Positions 16,884-24,981 of a DNA stretch of 64,000 nucleotides are shown here, one piece after another; the first letter of the stretch is position 1; the number at the start of each line of letters is the position of its first letter. Origin of the DNA: Pseudomonas tumuqii. Its GTDB lineage: Bacteria > Pseudomonadota > Gammaproteobacteria > Pseudomonadales > Pseudomonadaceae. A program made the position numbers and the translations under genes. The notes below the pieces were generated by a model, which was not told the origin of the DNA, ran no database searches, and saw only the letters and a list, made by a program, of their open reading frames with translations. Location: the NCBI RefSeq assembly GCF_013184545.1, contig NZ_JAAOJA010000012.1:1-64000 (forward strand), read 5' to 3'.

Positions 16884-17906
16884 ATGCCGAACTTGATAAG
16901 AAGCTCAAGCCTGACAAACTTTATCGACGTGGCCCGCGCAGCTGGCCTGGATCCCTATCGCCAGTTGCGAAAAGCCGGCGTCAGCACATCCGCATTACTG
17001 GATCCGGACATCAAGATCCCGGCGAATTCGGTGATGCGCCTGCTGGAGGATTCGGCTCAGGCATCAGGAGTCGAAGACTTCGGCCTGCGCATGGGCGAAA
17101 CGCGCCAACTGGACAACCTCGGGCCATTGGCGATTGCCCTGCGCGAGGAAGCCACGCTGCGCGAAGCTCTGGGATCGGTCGCACGCCATCTAGTGCTGTA
17201 CAACGAATCGATGGAGTTGCGCATCGAGGAAGGGGATGGCGTGGCGCTCCTCAAGCTGCTGGTGATACACGGCGCGCGCGGATCTCTGCGGCAATCAATC
17301 GAGATCGTCATGTGCACCTTGTACCGCATCCTCAAACTGTTCCTTGGCGCAAGCTGGAAGCCCAGAAGTGTCTGCTTCGAGCACAAGGCGCCAGCCAGCT
17401 TGGTCACGCACAGACGCGTGTTTGGCACGTCAATCCTGTTCAATCAGGACTTCGACGGTATTGTCTTGAGCCAAACCGATTTCGATACAAAGATCTCCTC
17501 GTATGACCCCGTCCTGGCGTGGCATGCCCGCGACTTCCTGAATGCGAAGCTGGCGCAGTCTGATGTGACGATGCCAGACAAGGTCAGAAAGCTGGTGTTG
17601 GCCCTGCTACCGAAAGGCGAGTGCGTTGCCGAGCGCGTGGCCGAGCAACTGGGTATGGATCGCAAGACCGTGCACCGCCATCTGGCCAGTCACGGCCAGA
17701 ATTACTCCTCCATCGTCGATGCGGTTCGGGTCGATCTGGTGATTCAATACGTCGAAAACAGAGAACGGCCGCTGTCTGATGTGGCGATTTTGCTGGGCTT
17801 TTCGTCCTTGAGTGCCTTTTCTCGATGGTTCTCGGACCGCTTCGGCTGCAGTGTGTCGACGTGGCGCCGCGAAATACGCCAGCCGGTTTTAACCTCCACA
17901 GTTTGA
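16884..17906 (+). CDS. AraC-family regulator 1
   Basis: A 340-aa protein: an N-terminal ligand-binding domain of the PF12625 type (LTNFIDVARAAGLDPYRQLRKAG at the start) and a C-terminal double HTH (ERVAEQLGMDRKTVHRHLASHG, then VAILLGFSSLSAFSRWFSDRFG). Length and layout resemble OruR/VqsM-like activators. It is divergent from the QOR1 operon with a direct-repeat operator between; RBS GAGGGG is 7 nt from the ATG. It is paralogous to the regulator at 18833-19852 (about 45-50% identity by eye). Probably the direct activator of module 1. Confidence 0.9.
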   Translation: MPNLIRSSSLTNFIDVARAAGLDPYRQLRKAGVSTSALLDPDIKIPANSVMRLLEDSAQASGVEDFGLRMGETRQLDNLGPLAIALREEATLREALGSVARHLVLYNESMELRIEEGDGVALLKLLVIHGARGSLRQSIEIVMCTLYRILKLFLGASWKPRSVCFEHKAPASLVTHRRVFGTSILFNQDFDGIVLSQTDFDTKISSYDPVLAWHARDFLNAKLAQSDVTMPDKVRKLVLALLPKGECVAERVAEQLGMDRKTVHRHLASHGQNYSSIVDAVRVDLVIQYVENRERPLSDVAILLGFSSLSAFSRWFSDRFGCSVSTWRREIRQPVLTSTV

Positions 17907-18073
17907 ATAGCCAGGAGTCGTCATGGTGGCATGAGCTCCTTGGCTCCTCAATGCGTGCCAGTAATAACGCTGAGGGGTTGTGCCGCTCTACTGGCGGAGT
18001 TGACCGGTCCCGAATGTTCGCGCTCTTGCTGGCTTGATGCGTGGCGATTGGCTTTCCTTAGCCAGGTGGCACC

Positions 18074-18352
18074 TCAAGATGTGCATGATATCGTCAACCA
18101 AGTGCATGTGACTGAACCGAACACATACTGGTCGTAGGCGACACCATCGACGGTGGTACTTACTGATTGAACAGCACCCACGATATTCAGGGTATCAAAG
18201 CTGTCACCGCCTATCTGCAACTCGTTGTCGGTATCGGTGAGCAACTCGATAGCCTCGGCGGTTAGCGAAAGCGTTGAACCAGCATCCCCTGTGCCCAGAT
18301 CGATGCGCTCGATATTGCTCACACTGCCAGTCAGGCCTTCAGATGGCTCCAC
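18074..18352 (-). pseudogene. Fragment of a large repeat adhesin
   Basis: The frame reads GSVSNIERIDLGTGDAGSTLSLTAEAIELLTDTDNELQIGG...YDQYVFGS, an acidic Asx/Thr-rich pattern typical of the C-terminal part of large RTX/Bap-type adhesins (NIE.IDLG / LSLTA..VLDLTD). There is no start, and the 5' side runs into an unrelated Aer fragment at about 18342. At the 3' end the expected tail appears only after a frame change near 18100. A dead relic brought in by a deletion or rearrangement; it shows former neighbours that are not otherwise in this window. Confidence 0.55.
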
Positions 18353-18558
18353 ATATGCTCGAAAATCGCCGGCGGCATGTCGGGGTGGCGCACAATATTG
18401 TGCGGGCTGCCGATCAACTGCTCACGAGTGAAGCCACTGACCGCGACAAACTCGTCGTTGCAATAAGTGAGATTGCCATGTTCGTCTGTCGCGGAAATCA
18501 ACCGTTGCTCGGCTGGGAGGCTGCGTTCCCGGTCGGTGATCGGCGTATTCAGTCGCAT
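18331..18558 (-). pseudogene. Truncated Aer-type PAS aerotaxis receptor
   Basis: From the ATG at 18558 the product begins MRLNTPITDRERSLPAEQ, then LISATDEHGNLTYCNDEFV, AVSGFTREQLIGSPHNIVRH and PDMPPAIFEHMWSHLKA. This is the first 75 residues of an Aer-type receptor (FAD-binding PAS domain; NIVRHPDMP is diagnostic). The frame then meets a stop at the junction with the adhesin fragment, so HAMP and signalling domains are missing. The whole 17907-18706 stretch is fossil DNA with no intact gene. Confidence 0.75.
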
Positions 18559-18733
18559 ACAGGCTCTCTCAAGTCTTTCGCTTAGTTCCCCCACCAACGA
18601 CTTCGGCGACCAGACAAACAGGGCGCCAGCAGATATCGTCACGTGTGCATCGGGGCCGTTTTTTCAAAACTGACACTGGAGACAGAATTTACTGGAGGCC
18701 AATTTCTTGAAAACCACAAAGGACGTCAAAAAC

Positions 18734-18750
18734 TTCTCATTTCATGACTT
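18734..18750 (+). promoter_or_regulatory. Single AraC half-site upstream of araC2
   Basis: TTCTCATTTCATGACTT matches 16 of 17 positions of the half-site at 35655 and closely that at 33414. No convincing second half-site lies 21 bp to either side. It is 83 bp upstream of the preferred araC2 start, which argues against the longer open frame from 18707 being translated. Suggests autoregulation by AraC2. Confidence 0.5.
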
Positions 18751-18832
18751 GCAGACCAGCCTTGATCCATGTCAATTTTCTTTCTGCCGGGGCCGCTGCC
18801 CAGAGCAAGCCCTCCCCCAGGAATGCCCGCAC

Positions 18833-19852
18833 ATGACAAAACTGGTTCGCGCCGCCGTCCTGACCAACTACCTGGAAACCGCCCAACATCTCGGCCTCAA
18901 TCCACACAATTTGCTGGCCGGGGTTGGCCTGAACAAGACCATGCTGCAGGATCCCGAGCAGCGCATCCCGGTCGATGCCGCGGTGCGTCTGCTGGAGGAC
19001 TCGGCAGCCGCCAGCGGCTGTCAGAACTTCGGCCTGAGCATGGCCGAATCGCGCCAGCTCTCCGACTTCGGTGCGGTCAGCCTGCTGCTCACCCACCAGC
19101 GCACCCTGCGCGAAGCGCTACAGGTGGTGGTGCAGTACCGTCACCTGCTCAACGATTCGCTGGCGATCTTCATCGAAGAAGCCGGCAAGATGGTGATCAT
19201 TCGCGAGGAAGTGGTCACCGAGTCGCACCTGCCCTGTCGCCAGGCCAATGAGCTGGCGATCGGCGTGATGTTCCGCCTGTGCGCCGCCCTGCTCGGCACG
19301 CACTGGCATCCCTACAGCGTCAACTTCACCCACCAGGCACCGAACAATCTGCAACTGCATCGCCGCCTGTTCGGCTGCAAGCTGGAGTTCGGCAGCGAGT
19401 TCAACGGCATCGTCTGCCCCGACGCCGACCTGGACGCGACCAATCCCCATGCCAACCCGGCGATGGCACGCTACGCCCAGCGCTACCTCGACTCCCTGCA
19501 GAGCGGCAACGGCGAGTCGATGCTGTTCGAGGTGCGCAAGGCCATCTACCTGCTGCTGCCGATGGGCCGCGCCACCATCGAGCAGATCGCCCAAACCCTG
19601 GGCATGAACGTGCGCACCCTGCAGCGCCGCCTGAAGGAAGGCGACAGCACCTTCAACGAACTGATCAACGACGTGCGCCGCGACCTGGTGCTCCGCTACC
19701 TGGAAAACCCCGACTACTCGCTGGGACGGATCGCCGACATGCTCGGCTACTCCATGCCGAGTTCCTTCACCCGCTGGTTCATCGCCCAGTTCGGCATGCC
19801 GCCGGCAACCTGGCGCGGTACGCACAAGCAGGTGCCGCGCAACAGCGGCTGA
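18833..19852 (+). CDS. AraC-family regulator 2
   Basis: A 339-aa protein from the ATG at 18833 (AGGA 7 nt upstream), the same length as araC1. N-terminal PF12625-type domain (AAVLTNYLETAQHLGLNPHNLLAGVGL), C-terminal AraC HTHs (IEQIAQTLGMNVRTLQRRLKEG and RIADMLGYSMPSSFTRWFIAQFG). A 42-codon upstream extension is open but carries the operator half-site, so I leave it out. Its own leader holds a half-site nearly identical to those before QOR2 and TauD3, so it may control modules 2 and 3 and the envelope operon. It converges with the SDR at 19868, only 15 nt apart. Confidence 0.9.
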   Translation: MTKLVRAAVLTNYLETAQHLGLNPHNLLAGVGLNKTMLQDPEQRIPVDAAVRLLEDSAAASGCQNFGLSMAESRQLSDFGAVSLLLTHQRTLREALQVVVQYRHLLNDSLAIFIEEAGKMVIIREEVVTESHLPCRQANELAIGVMFRLCAALLGTHWHPYSVNFTHQAPNNLQLHRRLFGCKLEFGSEFNGIVCPDADLDATNPHANPAMARYAQRYLDSLQSGNGESMLFEVRKAIYLLLPMGRATIEQIAQTLGMNVRTLQRRLKEGDSTFNELINDVRRDLVLRYLENPDYSLGRIADMLGYSMPSSFTRWFIAQFGMPPATWRGTHKQVPRNSG

Positions 19853-19867
19853 AGCCCCTGGCTAGTG

Positions 19868-20707
19868 CTAGGCGCGACGCGGCAACGCCGTCTTGTTCGC
19901 CAAGAGCCGATCGAGCAGCCGGGTCGGCAGCAGCGCGGCCAGGTACCACATCGGGTTGAGCGGGTAGCGCGGCTTTGGCCGGGGCGCTTCAATGGCCTTG
20001 AGCACGGCCCGGCTGACCGTCGCCACCGGCGCCCCTTTGGCCCCGTTGTGCGCCAACAGACCGAACAGCGCCTGCATGGCGCCCGCGTAATCGCTGTCCA
20101 GGTAGCGCGTGTCGGGTTGCGCCTTGCTCCAGATCGGTGTGCGGATTGGCCCCGGTTCGATGACTACCACCTGGATGCCGTAGATGCCCAGCTCCACCCG
20201 CAGTGCGTCGCTGACCGCCTCCAGCGCATGCTTGGTGGCGGCATAGCAGCCGGTCAGCGGTGTCGCCACCCGCCCGGATACCGAGCCGATATTGATCACC
20301 CTGCCCGGTCGTGTGCTGTCCTGGCGCGCGCCGAGTAGCGGCAGGAAGGCCTGGGTGACGGCCAGCAGGCCGAACAGGTTGACCTCGAACATGCCGCGGA
20401 TTTCCTCCAGCGGCTGCAGCATCAGCGGGCCGCTGGGCGAGGCGATCCCGGCGTTGTTGACCAGCGCCGCCAAGCCCTCGGCGCCGACCCACTGCTCGAC
20501 CTGGCGCACCGCCTGCGGCAAGCCGGCGCTGTCGCTCACGTCCAGGCGCAGCGGCAGGAACGCCTCGCCGAGGATGGCGCGGGCACGCACCCCGTCCTCG
20601 TCACGGCGCACCGTGCCGATGACCCGGTAACCCTGTTCGATCAGCAGGCGAGCGCTGTCCAGGCCAATGCCCGAAGAGACGCCGGTGATCAGGACGAAAG
20701 ACTTCAT
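19868..20707 (-). CDS. Short-chain dehydrogenase/reductase (SDR)
   Basis: 279 aa: VLITGVSSGIGLDSARLL at the N-terminus, TVRRDED after strand 2 (NADP-type), NNAGIAS, Ser in NIGSVSGRVAT, and YAATKHALEA catalytic pair. The C-terminal 50 residues (KPRYPLNPMWYLAALLPTRLLDRLL) are hydrophobic/basic, as in retinol-dehydrogenase-like SDRs (COG4221/COG0300) that sit at membranes. The ATG overlaps the MFS stop (ATGA), so it is translationally coupled to the transporter upstream. There is no operator copy near this pair; a role in the TauD/BKACE pathway is uncertain. Confidence 0.88.
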   Translation of the reverse strand: MKSFVLITGVSSGIGLDSARLLIEQGYRVIGTVRRDEDGVRARAILGEAFLPLRLDVSDSAGLPQAVRQVEQWVGAEGLAALVNNAGIASPSGPLMLQPLEEIRGMFEVNLFGLLAVTQAFLPLLGARQDSTRPGRVINIGSVSGRVATPLTGCYAATKHALEAVSDALRVELGIYGIQVVVIEPGPIRTPIWSKAQPDTRYLDSDYAGAMQALFGLLAHNGAKGAPVATVSRAVLKAIEAPRPKPRYPLNPMWYLAALLPTRLLDRLLANKTALPRRA

Positions 20708-21918
20708 GTGTTCTGCTCCTTGTGAGGTGTGCCATGGCGTGCAGTTGGACCGCGCTGCGAAAGCCAGAACGCCAGCAGGGCCAGGTACTGCAGGGCAGCC
20801 ATACCCAGCGCCAGGCTCAGCGTGCTGTCCTGCAGCAACGGCACCAGCAGCGCCGAGGACAGCGCGGTGACGAGTTGATGGACGGTGATGAAACCACTGG
20901 AGGCCAAACCGCGACGCTCGGGAAAGCGATCGAGGGCAAGCAGCTGCAGGCCCGGCTGGGTCAGCATCAGGCCCAGGGCGAAGATCGGCAGGGCCAGCAG
21001 CGGCCAGGGCACGTGGCTCGGCAGCCACAGGCAGAGGCCGATATTGAGCAGGGTGGCGAGCAGCATCACGGCGCTGCCAAGCTGCACACCGCCTGCGGCA
21101 CTCATGCGGCCGGCCACCCGATGGGCGGCGAAGGCGCCGGCCAGCAGGCCACCGACAATCGGCAGAAACAACCAGGCGAAGGATTGCGCACCCAGCCCCA
21201 GGTGCTCGATGACGAAGGTCGGCGCACTCAGCACGTAGAGGTAGATCGCGGCATTGGCCCCGGCGTTGGCCAGGCAGATCAGCACGAATGGAGCATCGCG
21301 CAGCTGTTCGGCGAACGCGCGGCTCAGCGCCAGCGGATGCAACGACTGGCGCTTGTCGATGGGCAGGGTCTCCGCCAAGTGGCGCCAGCAACCAAACAAC
21401 AGCAGTGCACTGAGCAGGGCAAGAAAGGCGAAGATGCCACGCCAGCCGAACCAGGGCAGCAGCCAGCCGCCGCATAGCGGGGCAAGCGCCGGAGCCAGGG
21501 AAAACCCAATGGCCACCAGCGCCATCTGCCGCTGCGCGTGCACGCCGTCGAAACGGTCGCGGATCATCACCCGCCCGACCACCATGCCGATACCGGCGCT
21601 CAGCCCCTGCAGGGCACGTCCGGCGAACAGCCACTGGATACTCGGCGCCAGCATGCACAGCAGCGAGGCGCCGAAGAACAGGCCAAGGCCGAACAGGAGG
21701 AAGCCCCGGCGACCGATGGCGTCGGCAATCGCGCCGTGCCAGAACAGGGCCAGGGCAAAAGGCAGTAGATAGGCGGTGAGCGTCTGCTGCACCTGGGCGG
21801 GCGTCGCCGCCAGCTCCTCGGCAATGGCGGCGAACGCCGGCATGTAGGTGGCGATGGCGAACTGGCCCATGGAGGCCAGGCTGGCGACCAGCAGGACAAA
21901 CAGGTGGGAGTTTCGCAT
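20704..21918 (-). CDS. Bcr/CflA-type MFS drug transporter
   Basis: 404 aa from the ATG at 21918 (MRNSHLFVLLVASLASMGQF); a 40-codon open extension upstream is not transporter-like and is left out. Twelve TM segments. YMPAFAAIAEELAATPAQVQQTLTAYLLPFALALFWHGAIADAIGRR is the Bcr/CflA signature, followed by GRALQGLSAGIGMVVGRVMIRD. These exporters move small drugs or amino-acid-like compounds. It shares ATGA with the downstream SDR gene. A decayed copy of its 5' end lies about 1.4 kb away at 23176-23425. Confidence 0.88.
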   Translation of the reverse strand: MRNSHLFVLLVASLASMGQFAIATYMPAFAAIAEELAATPAQVQQTLTAYLLPFALALFWHGAIADAIGRRGFLLFGLGLFFGASLLCMLAPSIQWLFAGRALQGLSAGIGMVVGRVMIRDRFDGVHAQRQMALVAIGFSLAPALAPLCGGWLLPWFGWRGIFAFLALLSALLLFGCWRHLAETLPIDKRQSLHPLALSRAFAEQLRDAPFVLICLANAGANAAIYLYVLSAPTFVIEHLGLGAQSFAWLFLPIVGGLLAGAFAAHRVAGRMSAAGGVQLGSAVMLLATLLNIGLCLWLPSHVPWPLLALPIFALGLMLTQPGLQLLALDRFPERRGLASSGFITVHQLVTALSSALLVPLLQDSTLSLALGMAALQYLALLAFWLSQRGPTARHGTPHKEQNT

Positions 21919-22028
21919 TGGGGCGCTCGCCGCTCTCCGTGGACGGCCCCGGCCGTCCGTAAGGAGCGTCGCCGCGACCGCAAGCAATAAAAGCGGTCGA
22001 CTGCCGAAACAGTCGCCGCAAAGCCCGG
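21850..22028. repeat. Duplicated segment, copy A (MFS 5' end and leader)
   Basis: The first codons of the Bcr-type MFS gene and its leader recur, diverged, at 23247-23425. Best-conserved parts are GCGAACTGGCCCATGG and the leader block AGCGGTCGACTGCCGAAACA. The rest of 22029-22413, up to the end of the next gene, contains nothing I can support. Confidence 0.7.
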
Positions 22029-22413
22029 GACTCATCACCCCGACAGATCACCCCATCGCTGGGATCTTTCACGCTCACTGCGCGGCAGTTGGACAACACT
22101 GACCAACTGCCGTTTTCTTCAAGCAGACGACTGCCGCCTACATCCAATCGGCTCAAGGCATTGGTGCTGATTGCCAGAACCATCGAACGGCCAAAGCGGG
22201 TCACGATAGGCGCCAGCATAGTGCGGCGCCGGCGCATTCACTTGACCTTGCGGGACGACATTCAGTGCCTCGCTCGCTCACCTCATACCGGTGAGCGACG
22301 CTGCACTGCCTGCGGCCAGTGACACACCCCGATCGTGGATTGCACGAGGCAATTGCTCCGGACATAGGACCTCTGGAGACAGCCGCAACAGGCGGGAGTT
22401 TTTTTACAACCGC

Positions 22414-23151
22414 TCACAGTGTCATCGCCAGCTCGTCGAGATCGAGCACCGCGCGACTGAGATAGAACTCGGCGCCACCCTGGGTGCGGCCTTTACTCTG
22501 CTGCAGTTCGGCGCGCACGAAGCGGTAGTTGCCCCTGACCTTGAGCAGCACCTCGGCGTGCGCCGGATGCGCGGCCAGCAGGCTGTCGAAACGCTGTTCG
22601 ATAGCGCCGTCGAGGGCCTGCAGTTGCGCGGGCATCAGGGCGAATCCGCCCTTGTCTGGCAGTGGATAGAGGCGTAGCTGGTAGTCCAGCAACAGGCGGG
22701 CCAAGGCTTGGCTCTGCGCATTGAGCAGCAGTGCCGATGCGCTCAACGCCGGATCCTGCTGGGCACGTACGTAGGCATCTGCGGCGGCCAGTTGCAGTTG
22801 CCGGTGGTGCTCAAGCAGCTGCTGAACCAGCTCGGGATAACGCTCGCCCTGCGCCCGCGGCAAGATTTCCAGCTTGGCAAATACACGCTTCATAGCCGTG
22901 ACTGGCCGCAATAGCTGTGGCGGCTGGCCGAGCTGCAGGACAAAGGTTTCCAGCGTATTGAGGTGATGAAAGACCGCCGTCAGGCTGCGCGGGTCAGGAG
23001 TGCGATCCTGCGGGTTGAAATAGACCATGGCGCTGGCGCATAGCAGGTGACTACGGCTGTCAAGCTCGCTCAGTTGCTGGGCGCTACGCCCGTCACCCCA
23101 GGCCGGCTGACACAGCAGATACAGCAGGCACAACAGCACAGTGGTTCGCAT
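22414..23151 (-). CDS. Exported protein of unknown function
   Basis: 245 aa. Signal peptide MRTTVLLCLLYLLCQPAWG, cut near residue 19. The mature protein is mostly alpha-helical, rich in Leu, Ala and Gln, with LDSRSHLLCASAMVYFNPQD near its start and long amphipathic helices (for example ELVQQLLEHHRQLQLAAADAYVRAQQD). It looks like a small periplasmic four-helix sensor or scaffold domain, but no family is recognised and no partner is adjacent. It is flanked by the two copies of the MFS 5' duplication. Confidence 0.65.
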   Translation of the reverse strand: MRTTVLLCLLYLLCQPAWGDGRSAQQLSELDSRSHLLCASAMVYFNPQDRTPDPRSLTAVFHHLNTLETFVLQLGQPPQLLRPVTAMKRVFAKLEILPRAQGERYPELVQQLLEHHRQLQLAAADAYVRAQQDPALSASALLLNAQSQALARLLLDYQLRLYPLPDKGGFALMPAQLQALDGAIEQRFDSLLAAHPAHAEVLLKVRGNYRFVRAELQQSKGRTQGGAEFYLSRAVLDLDELAMTL

Positions 23152-23175
23152 CTTCCCTACCCTCGGTTCTTGTTG

Positions 23176-23425
23176 TTATGTCAGATCCTGTGGTGTCTCT
23201 GCCGGGCCTGGCGCACTAACGCTGCAGGCCCGCAAGGTGCGGCGGGCGAACTGGCCCATGGGAGCCAGACTGACGATCCGAACGACGAAGAGGTAGAAGT
23301 CACGCATTCGGGGCGCCAATCTGGCTTCCATGGGAGGGTCCGAAATTGGGCAAAAGGTGTCACGGCAAGTAGCGTTAAAAAGCGGTCGACTGCCGAAACA
23401 GCCGCCGCAAAGGGACCCGGGGACC
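23176..23425 (-). pseudogene. Decayed duplicate of the MFS 5' end (copy B)
   Basis: From an ATG at 23307 the minus strand reads MRDFYLFVVRIVSLAPMGQF, which aligns with MRNSHLFVLLVASLASMGQF of the MFS at 21918. It then diverges and stops at 23176 after about 42 codons. Upstream of the ATG, AGCGGTCGACTGCCGAAACA matches the intact gene's leader. A partial tandem duplication that never contained, or has lost, the other TM segments. Confidence 0.7.
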
Positions 23426-23482
23426 GCTCCCCGGATAAAGTGCCCTGCCCCCGCATGGAGTAACGGGGTAAGGCGCTTAACA

Positions 23483-23617
23483 GGCCGTTGAAAAACTACT
23501 GCGCTCGGCCATGCTGCGTTGAAATCAGCCTCAGAAGCTCATTTACAGCTCGTAAACTGCGCTTCTTCGGCTGATTTCGCCTTGCCTGGCCTTCGCTCGC
23601 TACGTTTTTTCAACGGT
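23483..23617. repeat. 135-bp palindromic element (MITE-like) after scoB
   Basis: Terminal inverted repeats GGCCGTTGAAAAA / TTTTTCAACGGTC. Inner arms pair GAAATCAGCC with GGCTGATTTC, and the centre pairs around TTTACAGCTCGTAAA. As a transcript the whole unit folds into one long imperfect hairpin. It begins 3 nt past the scoB stop codon, so it probably also terminates the long minus-strand operon. Elements with these GCCGTTGAAAAA ends are, from memory, common in Pseudomonas intergenic regions. Confidence 0.75.
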
Positions 23618-23620
23618 CTT

Positions 23621-24250
<630 letters not shown>

Positions 24251-24252
24251 GT

Positions 24253-24948
24253 TCAGTTCCTCACCGTGCGCACTTCGATACGTTTTTCCGGGTTGCCATT
24301 GCGCACCAGCCGCTGCACATAGATGCCCGGCAGGTGGATCTCGTCCGGCGACAATTCACCGACCTCGACGATCTCCTCGACCTCGGCGACGCACACCCGT
24401 CCGGCCTTGGCGCACAACGGATTGAAGTTGCGCGCGGTCTTGTTGAACATCAGGTTGCCGGCCTTGTCCGCCACCGCGCCCTTGATCAGCGCCACGTCGG
24501 CGGTCAGCGAGCGCTCCATGACGTACCACTCGCCGTCGAACTGGCGGGTTTCCTTGCCCTCGGCGATCAGCGTGCCGTAGCCGGTGCGGGTGAAGAACGC
24601 CGGGATGCCGGCGCCGCCGGCGCGCAGCTTCTCGGCCAGGGTGCCCTGGGGGGTGAACTCCAGCTCCAGCTCGCCGGCCAGGTACTGGCGCTCGAACTCC
24701 TTGTTGCCGCCGACGTAGGAGGAAATCATCTTCTTGATCTGCCGGCTGAACAGCAGCGGACCAAGACCGAAGTCGTCCACCCCGCAGTTGTTGCTGATGA
24801 TGGTGAAACCACGCTTGCCGGTTTCGCCCAGCGCCTCGATCAACGCCTCGGGAATACCGCACAAGCCGAAGCCGCCGGAGGCGATGGTGATGCCGTCGTG
24901 AACGATGCCGGCCAGGGCGGCATGGGCGTCGGGGTAGATCTTGTTCAT
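24253..24948 (-). CDS. scoA: 3-oxoacid CoA-transferase subunit A
   Basis: 231 aa. [21 protein letters not shown] near the N-terminus, then [16 protein letters not shown], and [30 protein letters not shown] are subunit A blocks. It starts 33 bp downstream of the PHA-synthase-like gene and is followed at once by scoB. AtoD-type paralogues have the same signatures; the sco name is chosen for context (acetoacetate) rather than proven specificity. Confidence 0.92.
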   Translation of the reverse strand: MNKIYPDAHAALAGIVHDGITIASGGFGLCGIPEALIEALGETGKRGFTIISNNCGVDDFGLGPLLFSRQIKKMISSYVGGNKEFERQYLAGELELEFTPQGTLAEKLRAGGAGIPAFFTRTGYGTLIAEGKETRQFDGEWYVMERSLTADVALIKGAVADKAGNLMFNKTARNFNPLCAKAGRVCVAEVEEIVEVGELSPDEIHLPGIYVQRLVRNGNPEKRIEVRTVRN

Positions 24949-24981
24949 GAAGTTCCTCTGCGTTGATCTAAGCCAGTTGCT

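Noticed and set aside
18707-18832. N-terminal extension of araC2 to an upstream ATG
   Set aside because: It would translate through the operator half-site at 18734 and give a longer protein than the paralogue; the ATG at 18833 has AGGA upstream and gives equal length.
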